Notes: generated from the letters alone by a model not told the origin. A stretch of 64,000 nucleotides of DNA from Nitrospira sp. CR1.3 (GCA_014055525.1 WIAH01000007.1:1-64000); one strand, 5' to 3'; counted from the stretch's first letter, positions 8,144 through 18,007 are shown. Translations and numbers: made by a program.

Positions 8144-11100
8144 TCAGCCCTCGCTTCCGTTCCATTCGTTCAACCGCTCGGAAAGAAAAGCAAAGAATTC
8201 CGGGCGCTTGCGGGCAAAGACTGGGAAGGTAGAGAGGATATGAGCTAAGTCATCCGGACCGAGACCGTAGGCTTCAGCGACCGCCCTGTTAGCCTCCCAT
8301 AAGTCGGACCATAGGGCTTTGTCATCGGTTACATGTTCAATACCGCGCTCCCATGCTGGCCTCGTCTCGATCACAGGTAAACGGTTCACGATATCAGCCG
8401 GCGGCACCGGCATAGGGAGGATGTAGGTGAAGCTCACGTTTACCCCAGCAGTCCGTAGGCGAAGGGCATAGTCGAAACAAAATGAATTCAGGACTACAAG
8501 AGCGGATTTGGCGCTGACGTGATTCAGAAGTGCGCCAGTGAGTTTGTGAGAGGCCGCAGAATGGGCCGGAAGCACTGCTGCAATGCAGGTCCGCTCATTT
8601 GTATTGCTCGCGGTCTCGCGGAAAACAAGAGTCGGTTCGACACGCGGGTCTTTCTCGTATTTCTCTCTCGCCTGCTCGATGGAGAGCCACCAACGGATCG
8701 GTTTAACGCCGAGCAAGTATTGGTCGATGTGCTTGCCCTCGAAGACCGGCCAGAAACCCTTCTCGCGCATTAACTTGATCGCGATGCCATCGTTCGGCGG
8801 CTCCATCCCAAGCACCGAGCTTACCGTGTAGAGCCTCCCAGTCCGCGGGTCGGTGAAGAGATCCTTATCCCTCGCAGCGTTATAGATCTGAATGTGTGCC
8901 AGGTCCGTGAAAAGGCTTACGCCCCAACTCCCTGAGCCTTCGCCGCTGAGCGTAAGCTTTCCTGCGTACATCTTCCGTACGATTTCTTGATCGCGTGGGC
9001 TTCGGTATTCGAGGAAGGCCAGCGTTTCTGGAGACAGCCGCTGGATTTCTTCACGGGTGATCGCCACCTCCCAAGGTTTGGCACCGGGATCATTCAACTC
9101 TTCTACATCATGTCGCATGAATGTCGCGGTAAAAGCGCCGGCTTTCGCCTGGTCCTTCCGCGCCACGAGACAGACGAATTTATAGCGAGAGTCGATCCCA
9201 AAGATTTTTTTCCGGTTCTCAAATCCATAAAACCTTTCGATGGTAGCTTGGTCGATCAAGTAGCGTCTGATCCCTACCCATCCGTCGCCATTGTAAAAGA
9301 CGGACGGCATCACAAGTCCGACCGCCCCGTCTTGGGCCACTAGTGATAGCGCCCGATCAACGAAGTACTTCGCAATTTCTTCATGCGCCGCCTGAGAACG
9401 CGCTTCCGCCAGAAGAAAGTCGCCTCCGCCACGTAACATCTGCGCAATCATGGTTGCCCGCTCGCGATAGGCAGCGAACTCGTCCGACAGGCCTGGATGC
9501 TTAGCATGCAGCTCGCGGATTCGTTGTTCGAGCTGATTCCCTTTGTATGCCCTGATCAAGACATCGTGACGGCCATAGAATTCATGTTTCGATGGCAAGA
9601 CCTTATCCCAAGGTGGATTGCCGAGTACGCAATCAAATCCGCCCGCCGCAAAGACCTCGGGGAATTCCAGTTCCCAGTGAAAGAACCGCTCCCGCTGTCG
9701 AACAGCTTCGAACTCGTCCCACCAGGCGGAGGCACGAGCGTCGGTCTCCAAATCGTGGGACGACATAAGGCTGGGCAGGCTGTGCCATATCGGCGGCAAG
9801 AAGGCCGCTGCCGAACGAAGATCAAGCAGAAGTCTTGCTGTCGCCGTGGCCTCATTGGCTCGGCGGAGTCGATCTTCTTTGTATGAAAACTCTTCGGACG
9901 TTTCGGCGCGCACTTCTGGAGGTAACGGCGTGTCAATCAATTGCCGCTCTTGCAGGGCTGCCTCAAGCCGCCTTTTAAGTTCAGCCTCGAAGAGACCCAG
10001 CGTCAACCGGTCACGAGCATGGCCGAGTCGCGGATGCGGCGATCGTTCGAAGTTTGCCATGGAGCTGCCGAGCAGCGAATTGCCGCAACGGATGTGATGA
10101 GCGAAAAACGACAAGGGCCGGTCGCCGGCAAGCGATTCGATCCACAGAGCCACCTGCGCCAACTGGACCGCGGCAGGATTGAGGTCCACGCCATAGAGGC
10201 AGTGCTCGACGATCCGCCGCTTGCACCATGCAGGGCCTTCTTCCTCCCAGCGGCGTCGCACTTCGGCCGAAAGCGTTCGATCAGGATAGAAGACCACGGG
10301 AGGATTACCGTCGCATTCGTGTCGGTAGGCTTCGAAGAGGTGTGTTGCCAAAAACCGCGCTGCTCCCACGAGAAAATGGGCCGAGCCGCAGGCAAGATCA
10401 ATAACCCGAAGTTGCTCGATTGCTACCGCCGACTTACTCTGGACGAACGGACCGAGGGCTTCGCGGACAAGATAGTCCACGATCGGCGTGGGTGTGTAGT
10501 AGGAGCCACTGGCCTTCCGGGCAGAACCCGGCTTAAAGAAAAATTCGCCTGGTTCAAGCCGCCGCGTGAGCTTGAGCGCAGTGCCGCGCTTCACGCCTTT
10601 GTCGGCTTCTTCCTCTTCTTCATCTGTTTCATCTTCGGACTCATCGTTCTCGTCTTCGTCGATTTCTGTCTGCTTGAGATCGTCCACAGCATCCGGATGA
10701 AACCGCGCCGCATCTGTCCCTTCCACAATCGCGGCATCACCGACAACTGTGAGGGATTTGCTCTCGACGAGCCGCGCCAATTCGGCCGGCGTCAATACGA
10801 ATTCTTTGCCCTGAATCCGACATTCAACCATGGTTTCGGCCGCTTCGGCCGGCTCGTATTCGAGAAGCCCTTGATATACGTTGCCGAGCTGTTCGATATC
10901 GAGCTCTCTGAATGACACGCGCTCACGCCCCACGCCTCGCCGGGGTTTGGTGGTGGCCAATGACAGCAGCACCGAGACAGTGGACCGATCGTCAAGCTTG
11001 AGGCAGCGTAGCAAGCGGCCCTCGGGCGTTTCTTCACTGAACAGCCGGCCACCACGCGGCGGGATGTTCTCCAATTCGGGCAGATGCGGGGCGATACCTT

Positions 11101-12055
11101 CATTAAAGATGCGGAAGAGTGCCAACAGATGTGCCCACAGCCCGGACCGATTCGCCGGATATGCGTCAAGCGGTGTGCGCAGAACGCGCGCCATCAATCC
11201 GTCGAGCGAATAGTGCTTCTGATAGAAGCGATGTTGGGACAACCGTTCATCGCGAGCCTCGGCATAGAGGATGAAAAGTAGGCGATAGAGCGCTAGAAAT
11301 CCTGCACCGCGCAAATTGGAAAGCGTTGGTCTTGGCTGAAGGGCATCGGCCCGCACACGGACATCTGCCAGAAACCCGGCCACGATACGTTCGGCAGCCT
11401 GGAAGACTGCCTCTTTCAGATCTTCTGAGACCTTAGCGCTGTGCCTGCGGCTTTCTTCTTCGAGCCGATCAATCGGACGTGTCCCGCTTTCGCCTCGTAT
11501 GAAATTCTGCGCCGCAAGTAGTCGGTGCAGAACGACAAGTGATTCACTATCATCTTGATCGACCAGAGACGCCAGGTGGATATCGAGGGCCGCCCCACGG
11601 GTGCCTAGGCCAGACCGGCGCACGAGTCTCAAAATCTCCGGAGTGAGCACGAACCCATAGTCTGCTCGCCATTGCGACAGCCCCTCATCGAGTGTCCTTC
11701 TGGTGTGTGGCGCGTCGAGGGCTTCCGCTTCAGGAAGCAGGTAGGCCGCTGCGAGCACCGATCCGTCCGCGTCGCGCGTCTTCAGCGGCCGAACGCGTGG
11801 GTTCGCAGCATGTTCTTCGAGTGTGAAGCCAAGGGTCTCGTCCAGCAGTGGGCGAGCGAAGCGTTCTCGGAATGTGGTGAGATCGACCGCATCCGGGCTG
11901 TTGACCGACTCCAGCATCCTGCGCAACCGCTCGATCGTCTTCCGAGCCTGAGCAGGCGTGAGCCGCACGCCGTCCCATCCGCGCGCTGAAGTGAGTGTGC
12001 CGAGCCAATAGTCGGAGAAGAATCCCCGCCGGTTGCTGATCGAATTCAATGCCAT
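8144..12055 (-). CDS. drmMI-like: Large N6-adenine DNA methyltransferase (DrmMI-like, Eco57I-type)
   Basis: A 1303-aa protein. The S-adenosylmethionine motif DLACGSAHFL is at 553-562, preceded by GSYYTPTPIVDYLV, and the catalytic NPPW is at 813-816 (CVLGNPPWDKV), the signature of adenine-N6 enzymes. A very acidic linker (about 464-485) precedes the methylase core. The long C-terminal part would hold target recognition; no nuclease motif is evident. In DISARM class 1 this enzyme marks host DNA as self. The ATG at 12055 is one base after the stop of the SNF2 helicase gene (TGAAATG), implying coupled translation; an in-frame start 11 codons earlier inside that gene is less likely. PglX of BREX is a relative, but no pglZ or brxC is present. 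Confidence 0.87.
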   Translation of the reverse strand: MALNSISNRRGFFSDYWLGTLTSARGWDGVRLTPAQARKTIERLRRMLESVNSPDAVDLTTFRERFARPLLDETLGFTLEEHAANPRVRPLKTRDADGSVLAAAYLLPEAEALDAPHTRRTLDEGLSQWRADYGFVLTPEILRLVRRSGLGTRGAALDIHLASLVDQDDSESLVVLHRLLAAQNFIRGESGTRPIDRLEEESRRHSAKVSEDLKEAVFQAAERIVAGFLADVRVRADALQPRPTLSNLRGAGFLALYRLLFILYAEARDERLSQHRFYQKHYSLDGLMARVLRTPLDAYPANRSGLWAHLLALFRIFNEGIAPHLPELENIPPRGGRLFSEETPEGRLLRCLKLDDRSTVSVLLSLATTKPRRGVGRERVSFRELDIEQLGNVYQGLLEYEPAEAAETMVECRIQGKEFVLTPAELARLVESKSLTVVGDAAIVEGTDAARFHPDAVDDLKQTEIDEDENDESEDETDEEEEEADKGVKRGTALKLTRRLEPGEFFFKPGSARKASGSYYTPTPIVDYLVREALGPFVQSKSAVAIEQLRVIDLACGSAHFLVGAARFLATHLFEAYRHECDGNPPVVFYPDRTLSAEVRRRWEEEGPAWCKRRIVEHCLYGVDLNPAAVQLAQVALWIESLAGDRPLSFFAHHIRCGNSLLGSSMANFERSPHPRLGHARDRLTLGLFEAELKRRLEAALQERQLIDTPLPPEVRAETSEEFSYKEDRLRRANEATATARLLLDLRSAAAFLPPIWHSLPSLMSSHDLETDARASAWWDEFEAVRQRERFFHWELEFPEVFAAGGFDCVLGNPPWDKVLPSKHEFYGRHDVLIRAYKGNQLEQRIRELHAKHPGLSDEFAAYRERATMIAQMLRGGGDFLLAEARSQAAHEEIAKYFVDRALSLVAQDGAVGLVMPSVFYNGDGWVGIRRYLIDQATIERFYGFENRKKIFGIDSRYKFVCLVARKDQAKAGAFTATFMRHDVEELNDPGAKPWEVAITREEIQRLSPETLAFLEYRSPRDQEIVRKMYAGKLTLSGEGSGSWGVSLFTDLAHIQIYNAARDKDLFTDPRTGRLYTVSSVLGMEPPNDGIAIKLMREKGFWPVFEGKHIDQYLLGVKPIRWWLSIEQAREKYEKDPRVEPTLVFRETASNTNERTCIAAVLPAHSAASHKLTGALLNHVSAKSALVVLNSFCFDYALRLRTAGVNVSFTYILPMPVPPADIVNRLPVIETRPAWERGIEHVTDDKALWSDLWEANRAVAEAYGLGPDDLAHILSTFPVFARKRPEFFAFLSERLNEWNGSEG

Positions 12056-12056
12056 T

Positions 12057-14987
12057 TCAGTCCTGTGGGAACACGAGGAGGATCCCAAGCGCCTGCGGAT
12101 CGGCAGATCCCTGTATAGACGCGAAGCGGTCGATCTCCTCGAGTCGCCGACGATAATGTGTTTCGACGGCTGCCCGGCGCGCCTGCCAGTTCGTCACCAC
12201 GTCTCGGAATAGGTCCGTCTGCTCTCGCACACCGGCGCGCTCGGTCTGTTCCTGTTCATCGATCTCGATGAGCCGATCCGCCTTGTAGAGCGTGGCTTCT
12301 TCCCGCAATATGCGAGCTACTTCGTCACGTCGTCCTTGTTCTCGATCGAGGAGTTCGGCCACATGCCTGCGGGCGGTCTCCGTAGCCTGTGTTTGTAAGA
12401 CAGAAAAATTCCTTGCAAATACCCGTTCACATTCAGCCCAGGGCACTTCACCCACCGGTCCGCCGTCCTGCTCGTGCATCAGCCTATGAGCGATCTTTTC
12501 GTCGAGCGCATCGCCGGCCGCAGTAACCGCTATACTGAAGATCATCCCTTTTGGGTGACTCTGGCGTTCCAGAAATGTGAAGAGGGCCAGCGGTTGCTCG
12601 GCCAGATGGTGGTGCCGGACAGCCACTCTGGCAGCGAACTCGTTTCGCGCGGGCTCGACAGTCAGCTCACACCAAGCATGCTCGGCCATCGCCTGCGTCA
12701 ACGGATGCAGGCGATGGATGAACTCCACTTGATCAGCTGGATACCGCACCGCGACTGAACGCTGAAATGTGGCGCAATCGTAACGAGAGGCGACTCCGGT
12801 GCCTTGCAGGTGCCAGGGAGTATCGATGCGCCATGTATCGGGGATGGATCCGGCGCGTAGATGGCCACCAAGGATTTCTTGCATGACAGTTTCCATGGCG
12901 CTGTCGTCCTCGATCAGGGGATCGGCTGATACTGAATCGGCATAGGGCATCGAGGACTCCTGGCTTGACCCCCCTAGGAGAATCGACGCAAACTGCGAGA
13001 GGAATTCCTGGCGCTGGGTTTCAAAGAGTCGCTCGAAGCCGTCGCTTTTTCGTGCGCCGTCTTCAACCGACTCTATACTGCTGAGAACCTCTTCTAGACG
13101 GCAGCCTTCGAGGATGCCCAGGATATCCGGCGTAGAAACGCGGTCGTCATGCATAGCGGCAATACGCTGTACCAAGCGGTCGAGCACACGGTCCTCGGGC
13201 GAGTCCGGATAAAACAAATATCGAATGATCGGCCGCCTTGTTTGACCGTGGCGATCGATGCGGCCGTTGCGCTGTTCGAGCCGGTTAGGGTTCCAAGGCA
13301 GCTCCATGTGATAGAGCCGGCAACACTGTTCTTGAAGATTTAACCCTTCGCTTGCCGCATCGGTTGCCAGCAGGATACGGCATGTCTTTTCCTGAAACAG
13401 GGCGATTCGTTGCCGGCGCTGACGCGGGGACAGGCCACCGGTCAGTTCCGCAAAGGCATCCCGCAAACCGGCACGAGCCTGGAACTCCTCGCGTAATGCA
13501 GCAAGTGTATCCCGATACTCGGTAAAGACGATGGCTTTCTCTCCGGGAACGGCAAGAACATCGCGTTCTATATCTGCGATGAGCGAAGTGATCTTGGGAT
13601 CAGGCTGGCCTGCGAGGCGGTCGAGGAGCCGTTGAATCGCCTGGAGCTGCCGTTTCTCGGCATTGCGTCGCCTTGCGTCGCGTGACAACGCAGCGCGTAG
13701 AACACGAACCGCGGTCCGTTCCGCTTGTGCCTCGGTGAGGGGCAAATCGCTCTGCAACTCGCGCAATTCAGACTGTTTCGGCGGTTCTTCGCCTTGCCTG
13801 GCAGCCAACGCCTTTAGTCGGTTGTCGACCGTTTTGCTTAGTGATGCACGGCTAGAAAGCATCCGCTTCTTTACAATCTGCATTGCGAAGGAAATGAGGT
13901 CTGCTTCCTGAGACCCCTCGGCCGACTTGATTGTCTTGGCGCAGTATTCCGTGACTAGACGAAATATCTCTCGTTCCGCCGCGGTCAGATTAGTCACTTC
14001 GATCCTGCCGACAGGTTGGCGGATAGGAAAGGCGGAGATTAGAGCACCGTCAGGCGACTTCTTCACAATCTGCGATTTCAGCCGCCTTACCATCGTGCGC
14101 CCGATTCGCCGCCGGACATCGTCCGTTCGACCGTAAAGAGTTGCCTCCGCTGGCTCAACCAGTTCGAGGAGAGACCGAAAGCTGTGACGGTATCCGTTGT
14201 GCGGTGTTGCCGTGAGGAGAATCAAGGCCCGCGACGCTTCCCGCAGTTTTGGACCGAGCTTGGTCCGTGCCGTCGAATAGGGATTCGCCGGTGTTCCAGA
14301 TTCAGCGAGGTAATGAGCCTCATCCACCACAATGACGTCCCAGGGGTGCGACAAGGCTGCGGCGTGGATATCCCGGCGCTTGAGATATTCGGTCGAGGTG
14401 ATGACACGATTGAAGTAGGCCCAGGGTTGCAAACCCTCAGAGACTGACGTTTGCGCTCGGTCGAACGCAGCTGAGTTTTCTATGGGCTGGAATTCGAGCG
14501 CAAATTTATCCCACATCTCGTCCAGCCACTGTGGGATCAGGCCCGGCGGCACCACCAGGAGGATACGCTTACCGACTCCTCGGGCAATGAATTCCAACAA
14601 ACAAATTCCCGCTTCAACAGTTTTGCCGAGGCCGACATCATCTGCGACCAGCAACCCGCGGCGCGTACCAGAGAGAAGCCGAGCGAGTGGAGCGAATTGG
14701 TATGGTTCGGGAGAAATCCGGCCGGCGACAAACGCGGCATATTGGCCATCTGGCGGGGTTTGAAGTCGAAGCGCTTCATGAAGAGTATGCCATCGACGGA
14801 ATGGTATAAGCGCACGGCGATCTAACGTGGGCGCTGGCTCAGGCAGTGGCTGATATTCGTCCGGGGGGCAAAGCGCCTCGATCGATACTCCAGAGAGTGG
14901 GTCTTCCAATCGAAGAATTACACGCCCACCAACAACCACGGAGTTCCGGACAATCCACTTGGACCCACGAAGTAAGACGCTTCTCAC
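12057..14987 (-). CDS. drmD-like: SNF2-type helicase (DrmD-like)
   Basis: A 976-aa SNF2/RapA-type ATPase. ADDVGLGKT (Walker A) is at about 115-123, VVDEAHYL (Walker B) at about 220, and LLTATPHNGY is motif III. The C-terminal helicase domain has VFTEYRDTLAAL, LLATDAASEGLNLQ and the arginine-finger segment RNGRIDRHGQ. This architecture and its position just before a large adenine methylase match drmD of DISARM class 1. It starts at GTG 14987 with AGG 8 bases upstream. The 138 bases before it hold no gene. SNF2 proteins translocate on duplex DNA; here it probably helps tell modified from unmodified DNA (inference from the family). Confidence 0.87.
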   Translation of the reverse strand: MRSVLLRGSKWIVRNSVVVGGRVILRLEDPLSGVSIEALCPPDEYQPLPEPAPTLDRRALIPFRRWHTLHEALRLQTPPDGQYAAFVAGRISPEPYQFAPLARLLSGTRRGLLVADDVGLGKTVEAGICLLEFIARGVGKRILLVVPPGLIPQWLDEMWDKFALEFQPIENSAAFDRAQTSVSEGLQPWAYFNRVITSTEYLKRRDIHAAALSHPWDVIVVDEAHYLAESGTPANPYSTARTKLGPKLREASRALILLTATPHNGYRHSFRSLLELVEPAEATLYGRTDDVRRRIGRTMVRRLKSQIVKKSPDGALISAFPIRQPVGRIEVTNLTAAEREIFRLVTEYCAKTIKSAEGSQEADLISFAMQIVKKRMLSSRASLSKTVDNRLKALAARQGEEPPKQSELRELQSDLPLTEAQAERTAVRVLRAALSRDARRRNAEKRQLQAIQRLLDRLAGQPDPKITSLIADIERDVLAVPGEKAIVFTEYRDTLAALREEFQARAGLRDAFAELTGGLSPRQRRQRIALFQEKTCRILLATDAASEGLNLQEQCCRLYHMELPWNPNRLEQRNGRIDRHGQTRRPIIRYLFYPDSPEDRVLDRLVQRIAAMHDDRVSTPDILGILEGCRLEEVLSSIESVEDGARKSDGFERLFETQRQEFLSQFASILLGGSSQESSMPYADSVSADPLIEDDSAMETVMQEILGGHLRAGSIPDTWRIDTPWHLQGTGVASRYDCATFQRSVAVRYPADQVEFIHRLHPLTQAMAEHAWCELTVEPARNEFAARVAVRHHHLAEQPLALFTFLERQSHPKGMIFSIAVTAAGDALDEKIAHRLMHEQDGGPVGEVPWAECERVFARNFSVLQTQATETARRHVAELLDREQGRRDEVARILREEATLYKADRLIEIDEQEQTERAGVREQTDLFRDVVTNWQARRAAVETHYRRRLEEIDRFASIQGSADPQALGILLVFPQD

Positions 14988-15125
14988 GCTGATGCCTGGG
15001 ATTCTGGTGAGGACCGTGAAACCGCCGAAGCTTACGGTGCTGGCTTTTCTTGATCAGTCACGGAAGCCTCGTCTCTCTTATTGATGAGAAAACGCGCGTG
15101 CCGACCATAGACTATAAACCACCAA

Positions 15126-16061
15126 TCAATCAGCCAATTGTCGGATATGCCAAAGTCTGGAATGATCGATCTCCAAAACTCCCATATGTCCGGAGGGATC
15201 ACAAAATGTAATGAGCCTGCGCCCTGTCACGTCGTGTTTCATGAAACGTTTGTAATAACCACCCAGCAGCACAGTTCGATCAGAGGCCGTATAGGGGTCC
15301 GGATCTGCGAGTTGTCCTCGGTGTGTCTTGACAATCCGAGAGGCTTCTCCGGACGGACGGGTTGATATATGAGGGTCGCTGCTAGACACCAACCCCCTTG
15401 GGTCGAGAGAGCCCCAGATTCTTGCTCCGTGCAGGTCGAAGTATGCCTTCAGATCTCCGGCAATCACACCAGATAGCCTCGCCACCGAATACAGATCTCC
15501 CGTTACAATTCCTGCGAAAATAATATGATTTTTGATTGAATATTCTGGACTATGCTTCTCTAGTGCAGCCACGTGCTCGTTGAAGGACTCTCGCATGAAT
15601 TTCTCATCCGTACGGCGATCCCAATAAACCTCTGCCACATAGTCATTAGCCCAAGCATGTCTTCCGATTGCGGCAATCGTATAGCCAAGGAAGCTATTCA
15701 TCAGAACTGAGGTTGACAAATTATTGGTGTGAGCAGCCAGGGTGCCATAACGGTTCCCTGCATCTGATGTTCGTTTTATTTCTGCGGCTACACCCGATTC
15801 ACTGGCATACGAGCCGAAAAGACCGACATCAGCGGTGTTCAATGCATCAAGGAATTGCCGGCGCGCCGGACTACTGTTCTGGACATGCTTATACTTGAAA
15901 TCGCTGTTTCCTACTGTGGCCGGTAAATCCTTACAGGCACGCTTCAGGTCAGGCATTTTTTCATGCGGTAGCACAATAGCTGCTACTCCGAACCCTGCCC
16001 GCCCTCTCTCGAGAGGTCTGGACCCTCCCGTCTCATCTATTACAACCAGCAACTTCTCCAT
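15126..16061 (-). CDS. DUF3800 protein
   Basis: A 311-aa protein beginning LLVVIDETGGSRP, the acidic D-E opening of DUF3800, a family with a predicted RNase-H-like fold. Later acidic positions (VYWDRRTDEKFM, SGVIAGDLKAYFD) fit a nuclease core. It is upstream of the SNF2 helicase on the same strand, 138 bases away, and next to the tRNA-Arg end of the island. DUF3800 genes are frequent in mobile and defence islands, but their biochemical role is not established. Base usage looks slightly more AT-rich than the core genes. It may be a separate cargo gene rather than part of the defence operon. Confidence 0.7.
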   Translation of the reverse strand: MEKLLVVIDETGGSRPLERGRAGFGVAAIVLPHEKMPDLKRACKDLPATVGNSDFKYKHVQNSSPARRQFLDALNTADVGLFGSYASESGVAAEIKRTSDAGNRYGTLAAHTNNLSTSVLMNSFLGYTIAAIGRHAWANDYVAEVYWDRRTDEKFMRESFNEHVAALEKHSPEYSIKNHIIFAGIVTGDLYSVARLSGVIAGDLKAYFDLHGARIWGSLDPRGLVSSSDPHISTRPSGEASRIVKTHRGQLADPDPYTASDRTVLLGGYYKRFMKHDVTGRRLITFCDPSGHMGVLEIDHSRLWHIRQLAD

Positions 16062-16158
16062 GAGCGCGCTAACTCCATGGCGCGAATAGGGCCCGTTAGA
16101 TACTCGTTAGACAACGAGAAGGAAAGAGCCGGAACTCCAATGTAACCCATTGAAAAAT

Positions 16159-16235
16159 TGGTGCGCCCGGCAGGAATTGAACCTGCGACCTGCGGGTTCG
16201 AAGCCCGACGCTCTATCCAACTGAGCTACGGGCGC
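16159..16235 (-). tRNA. tRNA-Arg (anticodon TCG)
   Basis: The acceptor stem GCGCCCG/CGGGCGC closes the cloverleaf, the anticodon loop is CTTCGAA giving TCG, the T arm is GCAGG/CCTGC, and a CCA end is encoded (16159-16161). The base pair at 27-43 is a mismatch. The 3' end points toward the accessory island, a usual integration site for tyrosine recombinases. Confidence 0.95.
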
Positions 16236-16305
16236 ACGAGCGTATTTCAAGCACTTTGACGGAGAGATTGTCAAGAATGCGGAGTTGCTGGAAACGAGGC
16301 GCGGT

Positions 16306-16806
16306 TCACATATGCGCGAGGACCAACTGTACCAGGTGATCGATTGACCGATCATCCGTGGGAATGACATGATCGGCTGCCGCTTGGTATTTTGGTGCTC
16401 GCTCCCGAAGCACATCTTGGATTTCTTCGACAAAAGACTTGGTCCCGGTCAACGAGGGTCGTTGTGTGTCGCCACCGATTCGGGCTGCTATCGATTCGAC
16501 CGACGCCGTGAGCCAGAAGAGCCTCCCGTTTCTCTTCAGCATTTCGACGTTCCGCGGCCGAACAATCGCCCCTCCGCCGGTATCGATGACTAACTGATCT
16601 CGATCGGCGAGGTTGCGACAGACATCGGATTCCAGATCGCGGAAATATTCCCATCCATGCTGAGCGACGATTTCCGGAATCGAACATCCGGCTCGTCGAA
16701 CAATTTCCGAATCTGTTGATACCAGTTCCCGCCCCAACCGCGCCGCCAGGGCCTTGCCAACGGAACTCTTTCCGGTCCCTCGGTATCCGATCAGCACGAT
16801 GTTCAT
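16306..16806 (-). CDS. aroK: Shikimate kinase
   Basis: A 166-aa enzyme that phosphorylates shikimate at the 3-hydroxyl with ATP, the fifth step of the shikimate pathway, in the cytosol. Walker A GYRGTGKSS is at residues 7-15, the shikimate-binding aspartate is in STDSEI, the arginine in YFRDLES, and the glycine triplet in DTGGGA. The length is normal for AroK/AroL. Its ATG overlaps the end of aroE by 4 bases, so the two consecutive pathway enzymes are translationally coupled. The remaining aro genes are about 18 kb away in the pheA-aroA operon. Confidence 0.95.
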   Translation of the reverse strand: MNIVLIGYRGTGKSSVGKALAARLGRELVSTDSEIVRRAGCSIPEIVAQHGWEYFRDLESDVCRNLADRDQLVIDTGGGAIVRPRNVEMLKRNGRLFWLTASVESIAARIGGDTQRPSLTGTKSFVEEIQDVLRERAPKYQAAADHVIPTDDRSIDHLVQLVLAHM

Positions 16807-17657
16807 GAAAAGCGGGATTCCAAGACACCGCGCATGACGTCGATCGGGGCAGGCCGGCCGGTCCAGAGTTCAAACTGCGCGGCCGCTTGATGGAGGAACA
16901 TTTCTAGCCCGGCAATGGTGCGGCACCCGGCGGCTTTGGCATCTTTCAGCAGTTGAGTTTCCCGTGGATTGTAGACGATATCCATCACCGTGAGCTCACG
17001 ATGCAGGAGCGAGGCGGGCACGCAGCTTTTTCCCGTCTTGGGCGCCATCCCGACCGGAGTGCAGTGGATGAGGGCGCGCGCTTCAGGCAACACCTGCTTC
17101 AAAACGGCCTCATCAAGATAGGCATCTACGACGTTTACAGGGGTTTTTGTTCGTAGATCGGCGGCCAGCGTCAGACGTTCCTTCTCTTCGATCCCCAGGA
17201 GGTGCAGCCGTCTGATTCCTGATTCTGTCGCAAGCGCAAAGGCAATCGCACGCGCTGCTCCGCCTGATCCAAGCATGATCGCCGACTCACCCTTCAACGG
17301 CGCTCCGCCTTCCCGCAATGCACGCAAGGCTCCCGTCGCATCGGTGTTGGAACCGGTGAGCATGCCGTTTTCGGCAACGACAGTATTGATCGCGCCGATG
17401 TAACGGGCGGTAGGTTCAATCTCGTCCAGAAACGGCATGACTCCGACCTTATGAGGGATCGTCACGCTGGCCCCCCGAAAATTCCCCAAGGCGCGAAGAC
17501 CCTTGATCGCATCGCCGATCGACTCAACCCGCCAGGCAAGGTACACGAAATTCAGCCCGAGTTTTTGAAACGCCGCGTTATGAATGGCGGGAGACAACGA
17601 ATGCTCAACCGGGTTGCCGATGACGCCGCAGAATCGGGTTTGGGCGTTGATGTCCAT
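16803..17657 (-). CDS. aroE: Shikimate dehydrogenase
   Basis: A 284-aa NADP-dependent enzyme reducing 3-dehydroshikimate to shikimate. The shikimate-binding serines are in EHSLSPAIHN, the catalytic lysine in VTIPHKVG, the substrate aspartate in NTDATG, and the nucleotide loop is GSGGAARAI. Length and motif order are those of standard AroE rather than the quinate-type YdiB. It is transcribed directly into aroK with a 4-base overlap. Confidence 0.95.
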   Translation of the reverse strand: MDINAQTRFCGVIGNPVEHSLSPAIHNAAFQKLGLNFVYLAWRVESIGDAIKGLRALGNFRGASVTIPHKVGVMPFLDEIEPTARYIGAINTVVAENGMLTGSNTDATGALRALREGGAPLKGESAIMLGSGGAARAIAFALATESGIRRLHLLGIEEKERLTLAADLRTKTPVNVVDAYLDEAVLKQVLPEARALIHCTPVGMAPKTGKSCVPASLLHRELTVMDIVYNPRETQLLKDAKAAGCRTIAGLEMFLHQAAAQFELWTGRPAPIDVMRGVLESRFS

Positions 17658-17690
17658 AGTAGTAGATGCGTACCTGCGCAGATGCGAGAG

Positions 17691-17996
17691 CTACTTCTGT
17701 TTCGTCACATTGAGCGCAAGATACTGGGGACCTTGAACTTGATAGAGCACGACCACTCTGTCGTCTTTCTTGAGATCTTTCAGGCCCGACAAGCCCGTTC
17801 CATGAAACTTCGTCTTGTCATTGGCAGTAAAGGTAAATCTCGTTCCCCCGCCTTCTTTCTTTACGGCGAATTTCCCTGTCGATTGGTCGACCGTCAGCAC
17901 GGTCCCGGAGAATTCCGTCCCGGTCTCGGCCCAGACGAAAGAACCTACCAGGAGACAGGTCGTCAGACAGATGAGCGTGGCATCTAAAATCCGCAT
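17691..17996 (-). CDS. Small secreted protein with OB-like fold pattern
   Basis: A 101-aa protein with a clear signal peptide (MRILDATLICLTTCLLVGSF region, cleavage after VWA). The mature part has short beta-strand-like repeats (EFSGTVLTVDQSTGKFAVKK, DDRVVVLYQV), resembling small periplasmic proteins of the copper-binding/DUF5666 type, but no metal ligands are conserved. Start at 17996 because AGGAGGGGG lies just upstream. Located between aroE and an SDR gene, 11 bases from the SDR stop. Function unknown. Confidence 0.7.
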   Translation of the reverse strand: MRILDATLICLTTCLLVGSFVWAETGTEFSGTVLTVDQSTGKFAVKKEGGGTRFTFTANDKTKFHGTGLSGLKDLKKDDRVVVLYQVQGPQYLALNVTKQK

Positions 17997-18007
17997 GGGT
18001 CCCCCTC

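Noticed and set aside
8144..14987. BREX reading of the methylase-helicase pair
   Set aside because: No pglZ, brxC, brxA or brxB gene is present; SNF2 plus DrmMI-like order fits DISARM class 1 better.
12057..14987. RapA/HepA housekeeping helicase
   Set aside because: The family is related, but the one-base junction with the adenine methylase and the island context favour a defence helicase.
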